DNA of 64,000 nucleotides from Athripsodes cinereus (GCA_947579605.1 OX388306.1:1364001-1428000), one strand, 5' to 3'. Positions 43,561 through 53,245 are shown, counted from the first letter of the stretch. Numbers and translations: made by a program. Notes: generated by a model from the letters alone, not told the origin.

Positions 43561-43849
43561 AATTACATTACAATATATCGAATTTGTAAAATCTAATGTT
43601 TTCTTCTCCTAAAAATCTCAATCAAAATTCACAGCAGAAAAGTAGCTTTCTTTTTTACCAATCCAATCATATAATGACTTGTATGTATGATATAGTGCGC
43701 TAACCGTTGTTGTTATGTAAAAAAAAATTCTCTCTCTTTGTCTTAACTGATGTTACCAAATGTCGTTTTTTTGTTATGTTTTTTAATACTTTTCAATTAT
43801 GTATTATATGAACATTTTTATATTTTTATTTTTCTTTTAATTTTTTTGG

Positions 43850-44000
43850 TAGAAACTGTAACTCCCTTCAAAACACGAGTATACCTCTTTTTGAAGGGAT
43901 GTCATCTATGTGTTTTTTATGTGTAAGTTTGTAAATTATTTCTGTTTGTGTTATGTTATTATGCATAAATAAATAAAATAAATAAATAAATAAATAATTC
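43850..44000 (+). repeat. LINE 3' end, family F, with (AATA)n tail
   Basis: CCCTTCAAAACACGAGTATA, CCTCTTTTTGAAGGG pair as CCCTTCAAAA with TTTTTGAAGGG; the tail of AATA repeats runs to about 43997. Confidence 0.6.
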
Positions 44001-44049
44001 TTCTACTCGTGCCCCAAAACATAAATAAATATTCACAACTATTTGATAT

Positions 44050-44640
44050 GTTCATATCGACTGTCCAATTCTATAACTCAACAAATAGAAATGTCTTATA
44101 TTCGAGAAATTTTCATTTTTGTAATTTTGGTAAATTTATATTACGCTTTGAAGACACAACAGAAAGTGAAATGTACTTTACAATAATCGCACTGTTACAG
44201 GCAACATTATTGTCTTTGTTCCGTTCAATAGTTAAACAGTTCGAAAGATTTATTTGCGGAATTGAAAATAGGTACCTAGGACATTTTTTCATAATGAAAT
44301 ATTTAATATATAAAGAAAAACCGTGTATTTTTAAATATTTAGTTTGATTTAATTAAATTAAAACACTATGTCTTTCACTTAAAGTATTATGGGTTAGTTG
44401 GAAGATATCGCGCTTCTGCGATAAACTCGCCCATTGCACAAATTTATTTGTCTGGTTCTACAATATTTATATTTTAATAATGTTTGTTTTTTTGTGAAAT
44501 AATGATTTTTATTATTATTATTATATTTTCAAAAGCTTTTCGGACTACGTCCATCCTCAGTGAAAAAACACTTCAAACTTTTTCGTAATTTTTTATAGTT
44601 ATTTGTTTGTGGAATTGAAAAAGTTGCATTGAGAGTGTGT
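44050..44640 (+). repeat. Dispersed repeat, inverted partner of 48720-49310
   Basis: Shares GACTGTCCAATTCTATAACT, GTCTTTGTTCCGTTCAATAG and TAGTTATTTGTTTGTGGAAT, in that order, with the reverse complement of 48720-49310. A family B 3' end (44387-44510, GGGTTAGTTGGAAGATATCG) is inserted. No coding frame recognised. Confidence 0.65.
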
Positions 44641-44869
44641 ATTACCATTAAAATGAAATTAAAAAAAAATGAAATTTTCGACGTGTTGATTTATGCAACT
44701 ACACAATCCATATTAAATTCACCATGAAATTCTACTTTACAAAATAAATCGGCTAATAAAAATACTTCCACATGTTTTCCACGTTTCTCGTAGTAATAAT
44801 AAAAATAGTAATAACGCTGGATCGTAGACCTTGCTACGATTCTACGTGCTACATAATAGTACAGTAAAA

Positions 44870-45010
44870 ATATGTTTTGCGTCGTTGTCATAGCGACGAC
44901 GGATGCTGCGTCAATAGACGTCGTCCCTTAAACACCATTACCCCGCTACTCATCATCACACCCCACTTCCGCATGACATGGTGTGTGATGGGGTTTCTAT
45001 ATTATAATAT
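44870..45010. other. GC-richer stretch with palindromes
   Basis: GTCGTTGTCATAGCGACGAC (44882-44901) and CATCACACC...GGTGTGTGATG (44954-44990) are inverted repeats. It could be part of a decayed MITE; no ends were identified. Confidence 0.4.
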
Positions 45011-45164
45011 AGGTACATAACATAATATGACATCTCATATTTCAATGTTGGTTTATCGCCCATCCAACTTATTAACCCTAAGCTTCGAAACTTAGACAAC
45101 ATGAACTTTTTACTGCGTAGATTTTTTTATATTGATTCATACTATGACGACATGATTAATTTAA

Positions 45165-45640
45165 TTATTATTTATAAGATTCCGGCATCCCGTCCCTTGT
45201 GGGACGATTTGTACCAAGTTCAATATTTTGTAGAATGCATCGTATACTTTTAAGGCACTAATCTATATAATAATATTTTTGTTTTTGGCGGATTTTAAAA
45301 TTTTGGCATATTATACAGAAAGGGTGTCAGTTTGCAATAGGCAAGACATGTTAATCGAATACTGGACTTCAGTTATCTTGTAATACAAATCGTATGAGTC
45401 TCTTATTGAGCAAACGAAGAAGACATGGTCCAGGGATTCCACATCGAATATGATTAATTTTATACTAAACTTAAGCTAGCTATTTAAAAATAAAAATAAA
45501 AATAATAAAATAAAATAAAATAATCTTTATTGTGGAATATACAAAGTAACACAAATGGCGGGTTTATTGCCTTTAGGCAATTTCTACCAACCAACCAAAT
45601 GTGAGAGAGATACGAGATACATTAATATTGATGTACATAG
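45165..45640 (-). pseudogene. Jockey-like LINE 3' end
   Basis: Minus-strand reading of about 45390-45450 gives FDVESLDHVFFVCSIRDSYD, parallel to ETLIDHVFLGC at 40560. Downstream are CCAACCA, an ATTGCC-ttta-GGCAAT hairpin (45566-45581), CAATAAAGAT and a (TTTTA)n tail near 45480-45525. It resembles 40080-40740 in layout, but its tail lies on the other side of a possible internal rearrangement (the coding scrap and the tail both lie in the 45165-45640 interval, with the tail in the middle). Confidence 0.5.
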
Positions 45641-45840
45641 TAAAGTACATAAAAGAAAAGATATAATAAAAAATAAATAAAATATATATAGGTACATATA
45701 ACATAAGTAGGTATAAGTACTAAAAACAAAAAGCATAATAAAATAATATAAATAGTATAGACACAATCATAAATATACATACACATATATATACACACAC
45801 ATACATACATACACACATATACACATACATACATACTATT
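45640..45840 (+). repeat. AT-rich and (CATA)n microsatellite
   Basis: CATACATACATACACACATA-type repeats at about 45775-45836. Hydrophobic minus-strand frames across it (45584-45834) are artefacts of the repeat. Confidence 0.75.
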
Positions 45841-46424
45841 TATTCATTATATAAATTCATTCTTTACAGTATTTTGAATTCAGGCAATTTTACATAGAAA
45901 TATATTCCAACTGAATAAAATCTATATGCATGGGGGTAATTTATCGCAAAGGGGTTTTACGTTTACTATCAAGTGGGGTTGCCATATAATTGAATTAAAA
46001 ACTTGTAAGACTTAACATAATTTATTTATTTATCGTCATTGTATATTTAAAATAAGGCACGTGTGAATATTAATAAATAAAATAGCCTTTAAAAACGTTC
46101 TTATAATTAAAACAATTCTCACAGTGGAATGAGACAGTGTTTTTAATTTAATTTTAAATATAATATTTTATAATGCATTTCCAAAAAGTCACACCAGAAA
46201 ATATAGAATATGTACATACATTAACTTCTATCATTTTAAATATGGAACAACATTATTCTGTTTCCATTTCAAATTACGACATTTCTAAATGTTGGAATTG
46301 CCAAAAGCAATAATTAATAATTTAATGGTATTCTAAACGATTTCCAATATCTAACAAATAGTAAATTACTTTAACTAGTTATATTAGTAGTACAATTTAT
46401 GTAAGCATATTCTATTCTATTCTA

Positions 46425-46480
46425 TTCTTCTCAAGACCATCCACTCGTTTTCGAGTGACTTAAGCCAATATGGACAACAA
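46425..46480 (+). repeat. LINE 3'-end repeat, family G
   Basis: CCACTCGTTTTCGAGTGACT contains a perfect CACTCG-tttt-CGAGTG hairpin (46441-46456). Related blocks: 47460-47495 and 50905-50930. A TATTC pentamer run precedes it (46412-46428). Confidence 0.5.
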
Positions 46481-46663
46481 GTTTATTATGAATAATGATT
46501 TATGTATTAAAAATAATAATGAGGCGTTTCGCAGAAAAATTAACCTTAATATGAAGAGGGGGTAGTAATTAATAATTGTGACAATACTTGATTCGATGCA
46601 TCGCACAGCTGTTGTTTACTATAATATGCAACTACCCACCATCACTAATGATATCTATTCTAA

Positions 46664-47075
46664 TCTATACTAATATTATAAAGAGGAAAGATTTGATTGC
46701 ATTGAATAGGCTTCGAAACTACTGAACCGGTATGAAACATTCTTTCAATCTTGGGAAGCTACACTATCCGCGGGTGTATTTTCAAAAAAAAAATTAGGGA
46801 TCTTTACTAAAACTCCAACAATGTAATATAAACTGCTAGAGCTAATCAAAATAAATTTATTTTGCTGCCACAAAATAAAACAACGACAAATATCGTTTAC
46901 AGGGAAGCTCTGACTCAGGAAATTGAATGGCTGATGTTTTGTATAGGTATACATATGATCTTTTTACAAAAATTAAAAAAAAAAATAAAAATAAAAGATT
47001 TTTTTAGATCTGTATGAAAACTAAATAAATTTTTAGATACCTATCTACCCGTGCGAAGCTGAGGCGGACCGCTAG
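46664..47075 (+). mobile_element. Non-autonomous Helitron (412 bp)
   Basis: Starts TCTATACTAATATTATAAAG after an A and ends GGACCGCTAG before a T, the A/T site and CTAG end of Helitrons. The terminal GTGCGAAGCTGAGGCGG can form the short stem expected upstream of CTAG. TCGAAACTACTGAACCGGTA and GAAGCTACACTATCCGCGG are phrases common in lepidopteran Helitrons. No Rep/helicase. Confidence 0.8.
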
Positions 47076-47551
47076 TTCAATAATAAAGTGAGTCGAAATA
47101 ATTATGTAAGCATATATGTTAATTGTTTGAATGTGTGAAGTAAATATTCTCAATCAGACGTTTGATTTGATTTTCTGACGAAATCAGAAAACATATTTCA
47201 TAAAAGTTGATTCTTATCACTTCAATATCAATGTCCATTGAACTAATCCCTGGTACATTCTTGAGGTTATATCACATAGTACAATTAAATATATTTATTT
47301 ATTCATTAATAACCAGTCACTCACTTCAGACAACACATACAATTAATAAATGAATCAATTGTAACTATATCACAAGAAAAATGCATTGCCCGATTTAAAT
47401 GTCTATACAAATTAATTAATTGATAAATTTCAATAGCCCATAAGGTTTCCTTCTTTCTTGCTTTAAGGCAAAGCACCCGACTTCGAGTGAATTATGATAC
47501 ATAAGGTTTCCATACGTTATAAAATAATGTACAAGAGTTTTTGTGAAAATA

Positions 47552-47905
47552 AAACAATGCTTATTAGCAAGTTAACTGGAATAACACACAAATCAATGAG
47601 AAGACTAAACCATTGAGAGTTAAACAAAACAATATAACAACACAATAAGCTTTAATAAAAAAAATATGATATAATGCTTATTAGCAAGTTAACTGGAATA
47701 ACACACAAATCAATTAGAAGACTAAACCATTGAGAGTTAAACAAAACAATATAACAACACAATAAGCTTCAATAAAAAAAATATGATATAATGCTTATTA
47801 GCAAGTTAACTGGAATAACACACAAATCAATGAGAAGACTAAACCATTGAGAGTTAAACAAAACAATATAACAACACAATAAGCTTCAATAAAAAAAAAT
47901 ATATC
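47552..47905 (+). repeat. 117-bp tandem array, about three units
   Basis: AATGCTTATTAGCAAGTTAA recurs at 47556, 47673 and 47790, a period of 117 bp. Units differ at one or two bases (CAATGAG against CAATTAG; CTTTAAT against CTTCAAT). The third unit ends at about 47900. Confidence 0.9.
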
Positions 47906-47934
47906 ACTTATTTCTGAGGCATTGACTAGATTAA

Positions 47935-47973
47935 CATTGTCGAGCTTTTCAAGTCTTGAAAAGCTCGACAATG
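47935..47973. repeat. Perfect 19-bp-arm hairpin
   Basis: CATTGTCGAGCTTTTCAAG, a single T, then CTTGAAAAGCTCGACAATG. It is a perfect palindrome with a one-base centre, isolated at the edge of the 117-bp array. Confidence 0.9.
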
Positions 47974-47996
47974 GTGTAAGTACACCCAAATTGCGA

Positions 47997-48373
47997 TAGC
48001 GTGTTTTAAATTCATGTAACAAAGAAACATAGAAATTCAAGTCAATTTTTTTTTTAAATATGATAATTACAACCAGCCACGTGGTGCAACGGCTATCGCA
48101 GTCGACTTGCATCATCGAGGTCCTGGGTTCGATTCCCAGCTGAGTAGCGAAGTTTCTTAAGGAATTTTCACAACCAGGGTTTGGAAGAGAACTGTCTCAG
48201 CAAAATTGAGACAGCACTGGTTATCTGGAAGAAATTACGTAAGTGATAAGTCCGCCAGCTATAGTGACATTTGTGTATAGAAAAGAGTTAAAAAAAAAAA
48301 TAGCGTGTTTTAAATTCATGTAACAAATAAACATAGAAATTCAAGTAAAAAATAAATAAATATGATAATTACA
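47997..48373 (+). mobile_element. tRNA-derived SINE between 75-bp direct repeats
   Basis: The SINE body (48072-48300) has an A-box region GTGGTGCAACGG, a B box GGTTCGATTCC (48126-48136) and an A tail (48290-48300). It is flanked by direct repeats 47997-48071 and 48301-48373, both running from TAGCGTGTTTTAAATTCATG to TATGATAATTACA, with a few changes. Target-primed insertions usually give shorter duplications, so either this one is exceptionally long or a local duplication followed insertion. Confidence 0.8.
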
Positions 48374-48439
48374 TTAACATCAACCGAGCTAATCTAGAAA
48401 GCGAGGAAACTCGTCGAAATAAATAATTTTGTTCTTAAA

Positions 48440-48575
48440 AATCAACCCTCCGTACAAGCACTAAGTTGCTAATGGAGGGAGTATTCTTATGTGTTCAATG
48501 TTGTTTTGTTGTTTTTTTTATTGTAATATCTTTATAAATTGTTGTTAGTTTTCAAATAAAAAAAATAATAAATAA
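48440..48575 (+). repeat. LINE 3' end, family F, with (AATA)n tail
   Basis: ACCCTCCGTACAAGCACTAA, GTTGCTAATGGAGGGAG; the stem pairs CCCTCC with GGAGGG. The tail is near 48560-48578. Confidence 0.55.
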
Positions 48576-48719
48576 ATAATACTCGTGTAAAAACGACTAT
48601 CCTCAGCTACCGCGAGATCGGTATACACGTATTTTTGATTATAGTCACTTCTCCCATTGTAGGATCAAGATCAAGACATGATTAAGATCATATCGACAAG
48701 TCGAAACTTTCGGAAATTT

Positions 48720-49310
48720 TGATCTAATTGGTAATTTATAAAATCAAATCCACTCAATAAATTCCACAAACAAATAACTATAAAAAAAATTGTTTCCCTT
48801 TATATAATATTAAAAAAATAATGTACCAATTTTTTATTCCACAAAATAAATATTTCGAATTGTTTAACTGTTGAACGGAACAAAGGCAACATAATAATGC
48901 CTCAAACAATGCGATTATTATATGGTATATTTCACTTCTTGCTCTATTTTTAAAGCATAATTTAAATACACAAAATTACAAAAATCCTTCCATTTAATGA
49001 ATATAGGTATATATTTTTTTTTCTGTCTTTTACACTTGTATTAGTGTTTATATTTTTTTATCTGATTGTTTATACCAGTACTTACCTATTAGAAATTAAT
49101 TGGTAGTACATATGTTATTTCTTTTTGTATACCTATTGTTTTTCTCTTTATGCAATATTTCTCTTGACTGTTCCTTTTCATTTGTATTATTTGTAAAGGC
49201 TGATACAGCCGTTTATTATGTAAATAAATAAATAAATAAAAATGGCTCCTTAGAAAATGAGACATTTCGACTTGTTGAGTTGTAGAATTGGACAGTCAAT
49301 ATTTAGATTG
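48720..49310 (-). repeat. Dispersed repeat, inverted partner of 44050-44640
   Basis: ATTCCACAAACAAATAACTA, GTTGAACGGAACAAAGGCAA and ATTGGACAGTCAATATTTAG are the partner blocks. A LINE-type 3' end is inserted at about 49008-49248. Confidence 0.65.
49008..49248 (+). repeat. LINE 3' end with GGCTG/CAGCC stem and (AATA)n tail
   Basis: T-rich body ending AAAGGCTGATACAGCCGTTT (49196-49215), then ATTATGTAAATAAATAAATA. The GGCTG-ata-CAGCC stem is in the same position as the GGC-NNNN-GCC stems at 12356, 27786 and 42162. It interrupts the repeat at 48720-49310. Confidence 0.6.
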
Positions 49311-49314
49311 CGTC

Positions 49315-50150
49315 AAAAGTTGAACCCTAAATATGCCTTGATTTTTGAGCACAAGTTAGTGTTGATTATTATCTTATTTTGAGGTCGTTTCAAACATAAA
49401 TATTATAATTATTATACTTAATATGTGATTATTCTATTCTGCTTACATAATACCATATTAAATATTCAAATAATTTAAGTTAAATGCCAAACCGATAATT
49501 AATATTTATGTACAATTAATACGTTTCTGCAACTAAGTACAAGAACGTTCTAAGCACGTAACCATGGGCGCACCAACGATATTTTCTTGTAGGGAGGCAT
49601 CAGCAGCTTAGCATTTTTTTTATTGGTACAGCTATCATAATAAGTGTGGACCTTTTTTCAGTCTCAGTTGTCACGATTTGGTGTAAACGCAAATTTTCAA
49701 CCCCTTCCCTCCTAGGATTTGATATATTTTATAATCACCTCATTTTTGTAAAATATTATTGAACCACCTTTCATTTTGAGTCGGACTTCTTCGGTGGCGG
49801 AAGGACAGTCTTTCAAATCGTTGCCAAAATTCTACATACTTAAATAGTATTATTTTTACCCATACTTCAAGACAAAAATTGTCTTACCTTACTAATTTTT
49901 TTAATTTTTTTTTCCAAAATGGTACATACGAACAAAACATTAGAATAACATTATGAAATATATTGCTTGACAAGATTAAAATCTGTTCTGGGGCAATACT
50001 AAGAGAAATATGCAAAAACAATAATTCTACAATTTAAAAATATAACAACAAAATAATTATCGATGTTATTTTTACTATTTACCATTGTACATATGAGACT
50101 ATGTAAAAACATGAAACTACCACATTAGACTAAGAAAAAACAGCGTCACC
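49315..50150. other. AT-rich stretch, no feature recognised
   Basis: No coding frame or repeat structure; the largest quiet stretch of this region. Confidence 0.4.
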
Positions 50151-50154
50151 TTAT

Positions 50155-50545
50155 TCGGTAAGTCCCCAGACGGGACTTTGCCCGGTAGCTTAATTGGACA
50201 AAGCACTTCTCGCGAAAAGGAAGGGTTTAGATCCCGACTGGGGTACTAACCGAAGAAGGTGCCGTTGTCTCTATTAAGTTTTTATAGTAGTTTCATGTGC
50301 TAAATTAATATACTTTACTGCTTTATATGGGATCCTAGGGGGGAGGGGAGGGCAACTGTCCCTCTCTCTGAATACGAAGGATGGGCTGTGGGTTTAAGTC
50401 CCGCCTGGGGTACTATCGAAGAAGGCGACGTGGTCTTTTTTTAATTTTTTATGGTAGTTTCATGTGTAAAATGAAAATACTTTACTGCTTTTTATGGAAT
50501 CCTAGAAGGGAGGGGAGGGCACATGTCCCTCTCTCTGAATACGCC
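50155..50545 (+). mobile_element. Tandem dimer of SINE family S
   Basis: The first unit has an A-box region GGTAGCTTAATTGG (50191-50204), a B-box-like GGTTTAGATCC (50224-50234) and CTAACCGAAGAAGGTGCCG. It ends in a G-rich block TAGGGGGGAGGGGAGGGC and CCCTCTCTCTGAATACG. A second unit starts 167 bp later (GGTTTAAGTCC at 50391), lacks the A-box part and repeats the same ending. A reversed scrap of the same SINE precedes it (50155-50188). Confidence 0.7.
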
Positions 50546-50699
50546 TATGATTATAATGTCTTAGAAACACGAGTAAGAGAATTTCCGGAATGTTTAATGT
50601 ACCCAAATATTCATCTTTAATCTGAAACACGTGTAAGATTTGGAAGCTGTTTTGTAGCACCATTAAATATAAGTCATTTGTGCAGAAATATTATCAAAT

Positions 50700-50760
50700 T
50701 ATTGTCTTTTCTTTTTTTACTTATTTATTTTATTCTTTTTTTATTTATTTATTTTATTTT
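50700..50760 (+). repeat. (TTTA)n low complexity
   Basis: TTATTTATTTTATT-type repeats. Confidence 0.8.
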
Positions 50761-50819
50761 TCTTGCACATCATCATACACATAACAAAATCAACAAAGCA
50801 GTTTTTATTAAAAAGAATG

Positions 50820-50950
50820 TGATGATATGCAGTGGCAAGATTATCACTTTATAGTGATTTCTTCCATCTAACCACATTTTTTATCATTCGACTCCATTTT
50901 CAAAGACCGACCGCTCGTTTACGGGTGATCAGGGCCACTATGGCTTTATG
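50820..50950 (-). repeat. Reversed family C end, then family G block
   Basis: GATGATATGCAGTGGCAAGA and TATAGTGATTTCTTCCATCT are family C reversed. 50905-50930 has CGCTCG-ttta-CGGGTG, a family G hairpin with a changed stem. Confidence 0.5.
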
Positions 50951-51073
50951 GTTTCAGTACACAAAAAGTGGTAATCACTACATAATATTATTCCAACAGT
51001 TTTTTTTTAAGATATAGGTATCTGAGTTTTGATGGTATGTATGAATGAATTTATGTAACATAGATATTGAAGA

Positions 51074-51110
51074 AATAGAGTATCTATGTAATTTGCATAG
51101 ATACTCTATT
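51074..51110. repeat. Perfect 15-bp-arm hairpin
   Basis: AATAGAGTATCTATG, a TAATTTG loop, then CATAGATACTCTATT. Confidence 0.9.
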
Positions 51111-51379
51111 CGTATCATGTGTTCCTTCCACGTGATGCAGCTGAGTGCACCCGCCTCCTCATTGCATAGTTACATGTATAAATACCTTCCCTATTACTCC
51201 CTTCCATCCCTAATAATAACACCCTTTACTGAAACAGATACAGTCTACTTCTACTACAATAATTCGGATTATTACCATCTAAGACGATACGTATTTTGGT
51301 ACAGTACGATTACTTTATTCCAATTGTAAATTTAACATATATTCATATTTCAGAGTTTTAAATTGAATCTGAAAGATAT

Positions 51380-51600
51380 TTTTAAATAGCTGTTCAACTG
51401 CTCTGTTGTTGAGTTTTGTTAAGAAACTGTATTTGGTTGCTATTTGTATTGTAAATACCTATGTGTTTGTTTTTATTATTATTTGGTAAGCGCTATTGTT
51501 TTATGTAAATTATATGAAATATGTTTAAACCCTCAAAGCACGAGCACTGCTCAATTTAGAGGGTCAAATATGTAATAAATGTGTTTTTTTAGTAATAAGG
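51380..51600 (+). repeat. LINE 3' end, family F
   Basis: CCCTCAAAGCACGAGCACTG, CTCAATTTAGAGGG (51533-51566) with a CCCTC/GAGGG stem, then TCAAATATGTAATAAATGTG. Confidence 0.55.
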
Positions 51601-51617
51601 TGTGTATGTAATATTAT

Positions 51618-52913
51618 GGTTGCTGAGACGAATGTATGGGATGTGCAAGGTGCCTTTCAGAGTGGTAGAGGGTGTGTGGACCAGATCTTCTCCCTGCGAA
51701 TGGTGACAGAGAAGCTCCTGGAGAAACACCAGAAGCTTTTCTGCGTGTTTGTTGATCTAGAAAAGGCTTATGATAGAGTATATCGTGAGAAAATGTGGCA
51801 AGTACTATTAATGTGTGGGGTGGATAGTCGGCTAATTCACGCCATTGCGTTCCTATATACAGGAAGTTCTGCGAGTGTTAGAGTGAACAATAAACTGTCG
51901 GAATGGTTCACACTGACAAAAGGAGTAAAACAAGGGTGCGTGATGTCGCCATGGCTTTTTAACCTATACATTGATCATTGTATTCGTCCATTGAAAGAAA
52001 TGAATGTAGGTGTTGATATGAATGGGATGAATGTAAGAGCGTTAATGTTTGCCGATGATTTGGTATTGATGGCTGAAAGTGAAAGTGATCTACAGCGAAC
52101 GATGACGTGTGTGTATGATAATTGTGCGATTAATGGATTGAGAATGAATGCAAAAAAGACAAAAATCATGGTGTTTGAAAGAGGAAGTGAGAGAACAGTA
52201 TGCCAGGTAATGATTGACAACGAAGTGTTAGAGCAAGTTGACGAATGTGTGTACTTAGGTAGTTTGTTCACGAGAGATGGGAAGTGTGAAAGCGATATTG
52301 AAAGGAGAAAAGTTGCTGGTAATAAGGTAAATGGTGCAATCCGACCAATAATTGCAAATAGAAACATATCCACCACAGCTTAAAGGTTGGTGCACTCTGC
52401 TATCTTAGTGCCAACACTTATGTATGCAAGTGAGACGTGGACATGGTTAAAGAAGGATGAATGTGGCATAAATGCAGTTGAAATGAGATCACTGAGAAGG
52501 ATGTGTGGTAAAAGTCTGAGAGATCGTGTGCGTAACAGTGATATACGAAAAGAATGTGGAATGAAAGGTGGTGTAATAACAAGGATGAATGTAAATAAGT
52601 TAAGATGGTTTGGGCACGTGGAAAGAATGAATGAGGACAGAATGACTAAGAAGATATATTTGGCTGAGAGGAATGGTGCTCGGAGACGTGGACGTCAGAG
52701 GATTAAATGGCAAGATCATTTAAATCAAATCCTACAGGACGGTCACGTGTTGAGCACGTTGAACAGGAGAGCATGCATGAGGAATTGTATGACAGTGACG
52801 GAAGCGAAAGATGTATGCAAGGATAGAAGGAAGTGGCGCTCGATCCTTTCTGCCTACCCCGCGAGGGAAGCGGCGTGATGGTATATATATTGTATGTATG
52901 TATGTAATATTAT
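51618..52913 (+). CDS. RTE-like LINE reverse transcriptase, 5'-truncated, one in-frame stop
   Basis: The plus frame from 51616 to 52878 encodes a reverse transcriptase: FQSGRGCVDQIFSLR, the catalytic FVDLEKAYDRV, GVKQGCVMSPWLFNLYID and the active-site LMFADDLVLM, then the C-terminal MRSLRRMCGKSLRDRV, KLRWFGHVERMN and RRKWRSILSAYP. One TAA at 52381-52383 splits it into 255 and 163 codons in the same frame, so it is a recent pseudogene. The endonuclease and start of the reverse transcriptase are missing. GTATGTAATATTAT flanks it at 51604-51617 and 52900-52913, and the apparent ATG uses the end of this duplication. A (TGTA)n tail precedes the right copy. Minus-strand frames are shadows. Confidence 0.85.
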
Positions 52914-53054
52914 TAATTTGTAAATTTTATTTAAATAAAATATTTTAATTTGAATTTGAACATTCCACGGTGATCTTTTATTTGTTTTTATTTAATTAAT
53001 ATTTATTTTGTTGTTTTAAATATTGTAAATATTATGATACTCTGTATAAATTGT

Positions 53055-53245
53055 ACTTCTTTGCACATCGCATTGGCCAAAAGCTGTAATGATGTGCAAA
53101 GTAAATTTAATGAAAATAATAATAATTATATGAAAAAGACAACGTCAGCTTATTTGGACGGGATTTGTACCCACAACCAATTCCTTGTCCAATTAATTGT
53201 ACTTTGTCCAATATTAAGCTATCAGGAGATATACCGAATGCTTCA
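53055..53245 (-). repeat. Hairpin-type 3' end and reversed SINE family S
   Basis: 53062-53102: TTTGCACATC...GATGTGCAAA surround GCATTGGCCAAAAGCTGTAA (also at 37900). 53135-53230 has AACGTCAGCTTATTTGGACG and TTGTCCAATATTAAGCTATC, the reverse of SINE family S; its B-box part is decayed. Confidence 0.5.

Noticed and set aside
48072..48300. Possible functional tRNA gene (A and B boxes present)
   Set aside because: No complete cloverleaf can be formed, an A tail follows, and the unit sits between direct repeats; a SINE explains it better. The same applies to 18860-18913, 30520-30600, 35704-35760 and 50190-50260.
51975..52376. 133-codon minus-strand frame
   Set aside because: Shadow of the RTE-like reverse transcriptase on the plus strand.
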